A stretch of 64,000 nt of DNA, from the NCBI RefSeq assembly GCF_023343835.1, contig NC_064440.1, positions 36,153,537 to 36,217,536 of the forward strand, given 5' to 3'. Each line of letters starts with the position of its first letter. The first letter of the stretch is position 1. A program made the translations under genes and the position numbers. The notes under the pieces were generated by a model. That model saw nothing but the letters and a program-made list of their open reading frames with translations. It did not search any database and was not told the DNA's origin. The DNA is from Lagopus muta (lineage: Eukaryota > Chordata > Aves > Galliformes > Phasianidae). This document shows positions 57,330 to 64,000 of this stretch, in pieces.

Positions 57330-58050
57330 CTTTTCACTCTGGAATATTCAAATTGGGACAGATGACACGCATCCCAGTGTTCTGAAGGAACTGCCTGATG
57401 TGGTTGGCAAGTTGCTCTTCATCATATTAAAAAAATCATGGCTGTTAGGTGAAGTTCCCAGTGACTGGAAAAAGAGAAACATCACTTCCATTCTCAGGAA
57501 AGGAAGACCCAGGGAACTACAGGTTGATGAGCCTCACCTTTGTGCCTTATCTGGGAAGATCATGGAAGATATTCCTGGAAGAGATGTTAAGACACATGCA
57601 AGACGCAGAGGTGATCAGAGACAGCCATTGTGTCTTCAACAAGGGCAGATCATGCCTGAACCATCTGGTGGCCTTCTATGATGGAGTGATGGCTTCGGTG
57701 GACAAAGGCAAGGCAACCTATGCTGTCTACCTGGACTTGTGCAAGGCCTTTTGTGTGGTCCCTCACCACAGCCTTATCTCTACATTGGAGGATTTGAAGG
57801 CTGGACTATTCAGTGGATAAAGAATTGGATGTTTGTAGCCAGAGAATTGTTGTCAACAGCTCTGTCTGCATAGAGGCTGGTCACAGTTGGTGTCCCCCAG
57901 GATTGGTCTTGGGACCACTGCTCTTTAACAGCAGCAAAGAAGTGGGATTGAGTGTACCTTCACAAAGTTTGCTGATGACACCAAGCTGAGCGTTGCAGCT
58001 GATCTCCAGCAGAAGGAACACCATCTACACCATCTAGACAGACCGGTACA
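57330..58050 (+). repeat. CR1 LINE, ORF2 RT fingers to palm
   Basis: In the plus strand, across frames, the CR1 reverse transcriptase text is plain: [26 protein letters not shown], a [12 protein letters not shown] segment, [36 protein letters not shown] and finally KFADDTKLS near 57960-57990. It has frame breaks and no CR1 3' end. The similarity stops soon after the palm. Confidence 0.85.
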
Positions 58051-58855
58051 TGCTCACATGAGAATCCATTAACGAGGCTGCAGTGTACTCTTCCCTCCTG
58101 ATGCTCTAAAGGATGTGGAAGCCTATTTTTGCTCCCTCAAGCTGAAAAATACACTTCAGAAGAAAGTGGCAGCATTTCAGAGAGCGATCTGACTTCAGTT
58201 TATTCCCTCTAACAGATGTTGCAACCAGAACATTTACCTGGCCTTACCCACTGTACCGTAACCACCAGGGCATTAAAGCACTGAACTGCACAAAATATAA
58301 GTGAACACTGTGTACTGTAAAGAAATTAGTTTTTCATCCAGCAACCAACATTCATAAAGTCAGATGTTCAAGAGCTGTTTTGAAATGTTTAATGTGCTTT
58401 TGTTTTAAATCTTACAAGGCAACTTGTCTCACTGTCAACCATATCAATACAAAAATCTTACAATGCTTTATCTGCTAAAAAACTACGACATTAAAATTGG
58501 GGTTAAGTAGTTCTTCCTCTTTGCCAGCTGTTGTGTCACAGGGATTGCTCACTGCTAAAGGTTGCTGTACTTAGACAATAAGTTACACAGGTTCTGTACA
58601 TAATTACAGTCATCATATGCAGCTGTATTATACACCACAGTCAAACATCACGAGGGCAAAGAACTACTGTATATGAAAGCTTTCCGTTGGAGATTTACTG
58701 TTCATTCGTCAGACTCATTAGATGTTCTCTTATCAGGAGACTAACATCCATCTTTCTTAGGCACTGATCCAGGCAGAATTGCCTTGCAGAAAAACCTGGC
58801 TCTTTTGCCAAACTCGCGCATTATATTAAAAAAAAAAAATTAACGGAGCTCAAAC

Positions 58856-60081
58856 TTTATTAACTTTATAAAAATAATTATTTGCTACTCTCGTTCTTAC
58901 CCTTAAATGCAGCAAGTATTTGAATAATTTCACATTCTCTTTCTGAGTTAGGTTCACTGCAGTACTAGATCAGGCAGAAACTTCAAAGCCTTTTTTAGCC
59001 AAGTGTGTCTATGCCACCTGGCTGTTGCAGCTGGAGCAAAACGTCTGCCTAAATACAACTAAAAAGATGAATTGTAACCAAAAAGATCCACCTAACTAAC
59101 ACTGAGTATTCTTTTCACGGTGGAAAAAAGAATCACCATTGTACATTTCAGCAAAGGATATTAATGGAAACCACATTGCAAGGTCATGCTTTGTAAACAT
59201 TTCTACAAACGATTCAGACTATTGGCTTTGGAATGAGTTTTTAAAGACTTGGTGTTATGCAGGGCAGTAATTAACAGCTAGAGCTATTAAAACAGGTAAC
59301 TTTAACATGAAGTTATGAGAGCAAGAGCAGTGAACGCTCCCGCATCAAACAGTTGAGTATTAATTTAATATTTTATTATAAAGTTTATAGCATTACAGAG
59401 TTCAGCATGGCACACTAAGTAACCTTGTTACAGATGCAGTATTTGTTTTTGCTTGGTACAAAAAAGCTGAGCAGCAGCATAATTGTTACATTGAATCCGA
59501 GACTGGAATGAATTTGTTCTGAATAAGGATGAGTCAGTGATTTAAAATACAAAGGCTGCATTTTTAAACCTCAGATATGTGCAAAATTCCTTTCAGTACA
59601 GTAGAGAAAATGTTAAAGATGTGTGCAGTCTTAAAAGTTATGCCCCAACCCAGATACTGCCAATATATTGCAAACAATCACATGTAGGGGTAACTCAAAC
59701 TGGTTACTAACAACTTTCCCTATTATTTCCAAGAGTCACAGCTGGTGTTTGCTCCCCACCCTGCCTTATGTCCTTTTATGCAGTGCATCAAGTACTGACA
59801 TTCACAATTATTGTAAAAAAAAACCAAAACCAACAAAAAAATTGGTCCATGACAGTTCTAATAAGCTTCCTTCAAGAATTCCAGTAAATTCTAATACAGC
59901 AATAACTGTTATAATGGATTTACGAAAGCAAACACAATCTGAGAGATGAAGGTCTGTGAAGATTAATATCTCCATTTTTCTAAGTTCTTCAACGGTTTTA
60001 AAAACATAACATATCAATTCAAATGCTATTCAGACAGTATCTACATTTTGGTGCTTTAGCCTTGATGCCATTTCCTTTCTT
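58856..60081 (-). terminator. DIP2A 3' untranslated region
   Basis: AT-rich unique sequence after the DIP2A stop. Minus-strand AATAAA occurs at 59377-59372 and at 58861-58856. The true end is not determined. The AT-rich character continues to about 58300. Confidence 0.45.
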
Positions 60082-63000
60082 TCACATGTTGTAGGCAACA
60101 TAAATAGGATCCAACTGGTCAGCTAAAAATCCGTCTCTCAAGTGCATTCGTTGTTTTTCACCACGGGAATTGATAGGAATAACTCCTGGGTCCACGATGA
60201 CTACAACACCTACTATCAGATAATGCTCCTCCAGAACCACGTTTGTTACCAGTGCAACCAGGTCCAAGGCTTCTTGTTCTGAGCCTTCTAACTCCACAAC
60301 CACCACAAGCAAATTGGTCCATGTAAATACAGCGCTGTTGGCATAATAAAAATGTTAATGTTGAGAAAAACAAAACAAACCAACAAACCTCACTCAAAGG
60401 AAGCTCTCAAAAACAGACTCACTGCAAATAATTAATGTATGGACTTCAACGGTATAATTAATGGGAAAAATCCATGCCGTAAGAAGAAAATATGTATAAA
60501 TCAAGAGATATCAAGGCTGTAACTCCTTGGGATATTCTATGCCCACTGTTTTTCTATCATCTCTGTACAAAACACAGGAACCATTAAAATTTCACATTTG
60601 GTATGTGCATGCTTACCATTAATGTACTTTTACACATATCTACGTATTATTAAAGGGAAGACAAAGCCTTCAGTCTCCTTCGGGACTGAATAAGACCTAC
60701 AGCCAAATGGTGTATGAAATGAGAATGTATTTACAAGATCCAACCACCAGAGAAGTCAACAATCCAACATGAAGCGTTCCCATTCACAAGGATCTCTTCA
60801 TCTTTCAGGCTATTATGTTTAAACTGTGATAAAGGTGTGGGCTTATTTATTTATTTGAGCGGAGTAGGAGGGGTGTTATATCGATTAGTTTCTCTCACTG
60901 CTCTTTTTTCTGAGCAAGGTTTTGGTGAGCTCACTCTGCAAGTTCTCAGTCTGGCACGCTGTCCTGCAAAAATTGACTCCTGCTCTGGAGGATATAAAAG
61001 GATACAGAAAAATAACTGTGTCTCTTACCATTCTGCAATGCTCTTATGTGCTCTTATTACAGAGGTCTCTATATCAATGGGGTGGTACCTCATTCCTCTG
61101 AGCTCCAGTGTTTCATCCAAAGAACCCACTACATACAGGGCATCATGCCTTTCTGCAATAGAGCACAGACATTGAAAATGTCAGCAGATCAGAAGAACAT
61201 CAGAATGTTCTAAGACATTCTTGGTGCTTCCTAGGAGCAAGAGTGTTAAATGCCTTGGGCTCTATTATTTGGAAAGAAGAGGACTGCAAAGTCATTTAGC
61301 ACTTCTGTCCATTGACTTTCAGCAAGAGAAAATAGACTAAAAAGAATTTCTGGGTCATCTAGTTCTGCCTCTTTCTTACATAATGTAATCTCTGTTCGTA
61401 AAAATAATCAAAATCCATTGTTCCTTTTGTTCCAATATTCTTACCAAAGAACTTCTCTCCTCCTTTCATTTCCCCCTATAATTTTCCCCTTGTTCTATGC
61501 TATCAATGTTCTCAGCTCAAGTTAATGCAGAGAACAACCCTATCCATTTCTTAATCATAGCCCTCTGAGGATTAATATGGAACATACTCTACATACTGCT
61601 ATGTTCATTCTGTAACTGTGTTCAGTTTAAATTCTCTGTGCTTATTTTGGAATTCTGCTCAATCATGTAACTAAGAAAGCATGCTGGGAAGCAGCCCTAT
61701 ATTTCGTGCATACTTACTGACAATGTGTTAATTTATGACAGCTGGTCCCTCAAATGCTAACAAATTTAAGGACAACTGACATTGTTTCACAGCTAGAATA
61801 TCTCTGACACATGATTTTTCAGGAAGCTACAAAACACAAAATGGTGCAGTAGTAAGGCAGCCTTACCACCTCAATTTCTTGTTCTTTTTGAATGTCTGCT
61901 TGCAGACTCCCATTTCTGTCCATGACTAGCTTTCTCAAGAAGAGGGAGCCATTTCACTTTGAATAGTGACAGAGGAACTATTCTCTCTCAGTATGCCGTT
62001 GGGAAGCAGACTGAAGCATTAATACAATGTGCCCAGGAGGAGCTCAAATAACTACCCTAGGAGAACTGAGAGGGAAGAAAGCAAGGAAAGCTTACAGCAC
62101 CTTGTTTTAAAGGTTTTTAACAAGACCTACCAGCTTGGAATGAGAAGATAACACAGTGAAGCCATTTCAGGGACCCAGATCTACTCCACACGTCAGCTTT
62201 CACTCATATTTTGAGACCATGTCCCTTCAATGTGCTCTACAGGAAATGAATTTACTGAGCTGCAGAGACTTCTCTCGTCAGACCAACACCTCTTCTGTAC
62301 TCAAGAACCCCAGGGAGACTGAACAGTGGATGGGACAATGACCTTTTCTTACTGGCTGATATAACAGAGCTACATCACGGGCTCTGAACCCTAACCTGGT
62401 ATCCATTGCAAAGGACGGGGCAGCTCCTCGGCCAAAGTCGGAGCCTTCAATAAATTGCCTTCCCTGATCACCATTTCTCCCTCATACAGCGGAGGAGGGC
62501 AATGCACGTGGCAGCCCAGACAGACATCTCTGCTCATAAGGGGAAAAACCTATTATTCTGTCTTCTACCATGAGTGATTACAGGAAGTGTACATGGTGTC
62601 TGTGAACCCTACAGCTACGTATCCAGTGATCGATGAGTGGGACGGACACTACTGATGTTGATGCTCTTTTTCTTAAGATGTTTAAATACTGCCTCTTTTT
62701 AATGCCCGATAATCAGAAGAAATTTTGTTTAAGAAGAAAATAGAGCAGTTTTTCTTCTACTTGTGTACTTCTCTCAAAATTAGACACTGTGGTTTAAACT
62801 GGAAAAAAAAGGCTAAGTGAACACCTTACTTTCTATACTGGAAAAATTGTGTGGAGGTTACTCTTCCAGACCTCTTATTTCACTAAGGCTGGGAAATGGC
62901 TGGTATTTGTGCATGTACTAAAGCTGCTGAATGAATTAGCATGATTAGTATTCTCTGGATTAGCACTGAAATAGCAAATTCTGTCTGTAGGGAAGGAGGT

Positions 63001-63475
63001 TCAGAGAAAAATTAAGTAGAAAGACTCTCATGCTGCTATTAAATGTGCCCATATTACTTTGGCTGAGTGAAAATAAATGAAGATCCTGCTTTCTAAATCA
63101 GTAGGGCATTATGAATGCCTCACTTTGCATGATTACCTGGTATCATTATAATCAACAAATATATGCAGAGTAAGAATTCTTGTCATATTCAGCACTACTC
63201 TCTTTTGGAGATCAGAATGAACCTGCGGGACAGCTTAGCTAGCTCAGCTTCTCCGGGAAGGAGCCAACAGGCTTCTGTAAGTCCATTTGCTCTTTCTCAC
63301 CTCCACTAGCATCAGTCAGCTCAGTTCTGCGCAGGAAGCCCAGGTACCCAGTCCGTGCCCATAAGGTCTGAGTGTCTCCGAAACTCAGGCGCGCAGTGAA
63401 GTGGTCGGCGTGCAGCGCTTCTTCTCCATACACTGTGTAGTAACCAGCAGCATTGTGCGGGCTGCTCACCCATAT
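60082..63475 (-). CDS. DIP2A: DIP2A, last three coding exons, partial
   Basis: DIP2 proteins carry a DMAP1-binding region and two adenylate-forming (AMP-binding-like) domains. DIP2A has been linked to follistatin-like 1 and to acetyl-CoA synthesis. The exons on the minus strand are 63475-63301 (175 bp), 61152-61029 (124 bp) and 60334-60082 (253 bp, TGA), with consistent phases. The first reads IWVSSPHNAAGYYTVYGEE and RLSFGDTQTLWARTGYLGFL. The second reads ALYVVGSLDETLELRGMRYH and IDIETSVIRAHKSIAE. The third reads AVFTWTNLLVVVVELEGSEQ and ends QLDPIYVAYNM. These are the C-terminal end of the second adenylate-forming domain. DIP2B and DIP2C are similar, but the S100B neighbourhood favours DIP2A. 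The rest lies beyond the window to the right; 63476-64000 and introns 60335-61028 and 61153-63300 show no other feature. Confidence 0.93.
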
Positions 63476-64000
63476 CTACAGGATTAAAAACCCATGAATG
63501 TAGGGGAGCTATTCCAAAATTAACAGAGGTTGTTTTGCCAGACTCAAGCAGCTTCATTTTTGATTTAAATGTCAGGATGTTGCCTTATTAATTAATTTCT
63601 GCTTCATAGAAAATTACCACAAAAAAAATGGAGTAAAAATGAGTTTTATATGCATGTCATTGGAGAAGGTAAAGATGAAAAATGAACTTGGCATTTGACA
63701 TACTGGAAAGGGACACCTGTTAACCTGCAATCATCTCTTAGAAGATTGGTATCTTAGTACACACAAATCCAAATGTATATGAAAACTGATGAAACCAAGC
63801 AGCAAGCCTCATCGCTACTATCCACTGGCAGAGCTATAATGATAACGAGGTATCCACTGCCTCCTGTAGCTACCAATCAGACACAAACCAGTTAGCTAAT
63901 ATCATCTGGTCCCAGCATGTAACATTTTTGCAGAAGAGGGAGAAAGCCATGTGGATATTCACAGAAGCATATCAAGTTCCAGCTCTCTGCTCAGTTCATT

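Overview
The window looks like avian nuclear DNA, most likely from a galliform close to chicken. It carries many 5'-truncated CR1 LINEs and two Galluhop-type mariner pieces, and its genes are split into short exons with GT/AG junctions. The gene set matches the block that lies on human 21q22.3 (LSS, MCM3AP, YBEY, DIP2A, S100B), rearranged and with POFUT2 brought next to YBEY. All exon models were built by hand from splice sites, reading phase and remembered family sequences. No alignment was run.

Layout. (1) 350-3339, minus: the first three coding exons of MCM3AP/GANP. (2) 3340-3420: an 81-bp GC-rich bidirectional promoter. (3) 3421-6430, plus: complete three-exon YBEY. (4) 6466-20540, plus: complete nine-exon POFUT2, starting only 35 bp after the YBEY stop; its introns are loaded with CR1. 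(5) 22162-26869: repeat-rich intergenic DNA with two mariner pieces, a CR1 tail and a trace of an old endogenous retrovirus. (6) 26870-33902, plus: a complete 14-exon CD163/WC1-family scavenger receptor with seven SRCR domains, a transmembrane helix and a tyrosine-rich tail. (7) 37171-46202, minus: complete 22-exon LSS (lanosterol synthase). (8) 46591-52617: a large inverted repeat with arms of 1.8 and 2.0 kb around a 2.2-kb spacer. (9) 54118-54616, plus: S100B. (10) 60082-63475, minus: the last three coding exons of DIP2A.

The most unusual part is the inverted repeat. Each arm holds what looks like a compact three-exon gene with a TATA-type promoter, an untranslated first exon without ATG, a 33-bp second exon carrying the start codon, and a third exon encoding a His/Pro/Gly-rich microprotein (58 aa in the left arm, 65 aa in the right), followed by AATAAA and a GT-rich element. 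The two genes run away from each other, one towards LSS and one towards S100B. The arms are nearly identical outside the genes, with at least 330 bp giving the same translation. They differ sharply in the TATA region, in exon 2 and in the coding part of exon 3. I do not recognise the protein family.

The other genes are housekeeping or signalling genes without an obvious shared pathway: mRNA export (MCM3AP), organelle rRNA maturation (YBEY), ER O-fucosylation (POFUT2), sterol synthesis (LSS), Ca/Zn signalling (S100B), a DIP2 adenylate-forming-like protein (DIP2A) and an immune-type receptor.
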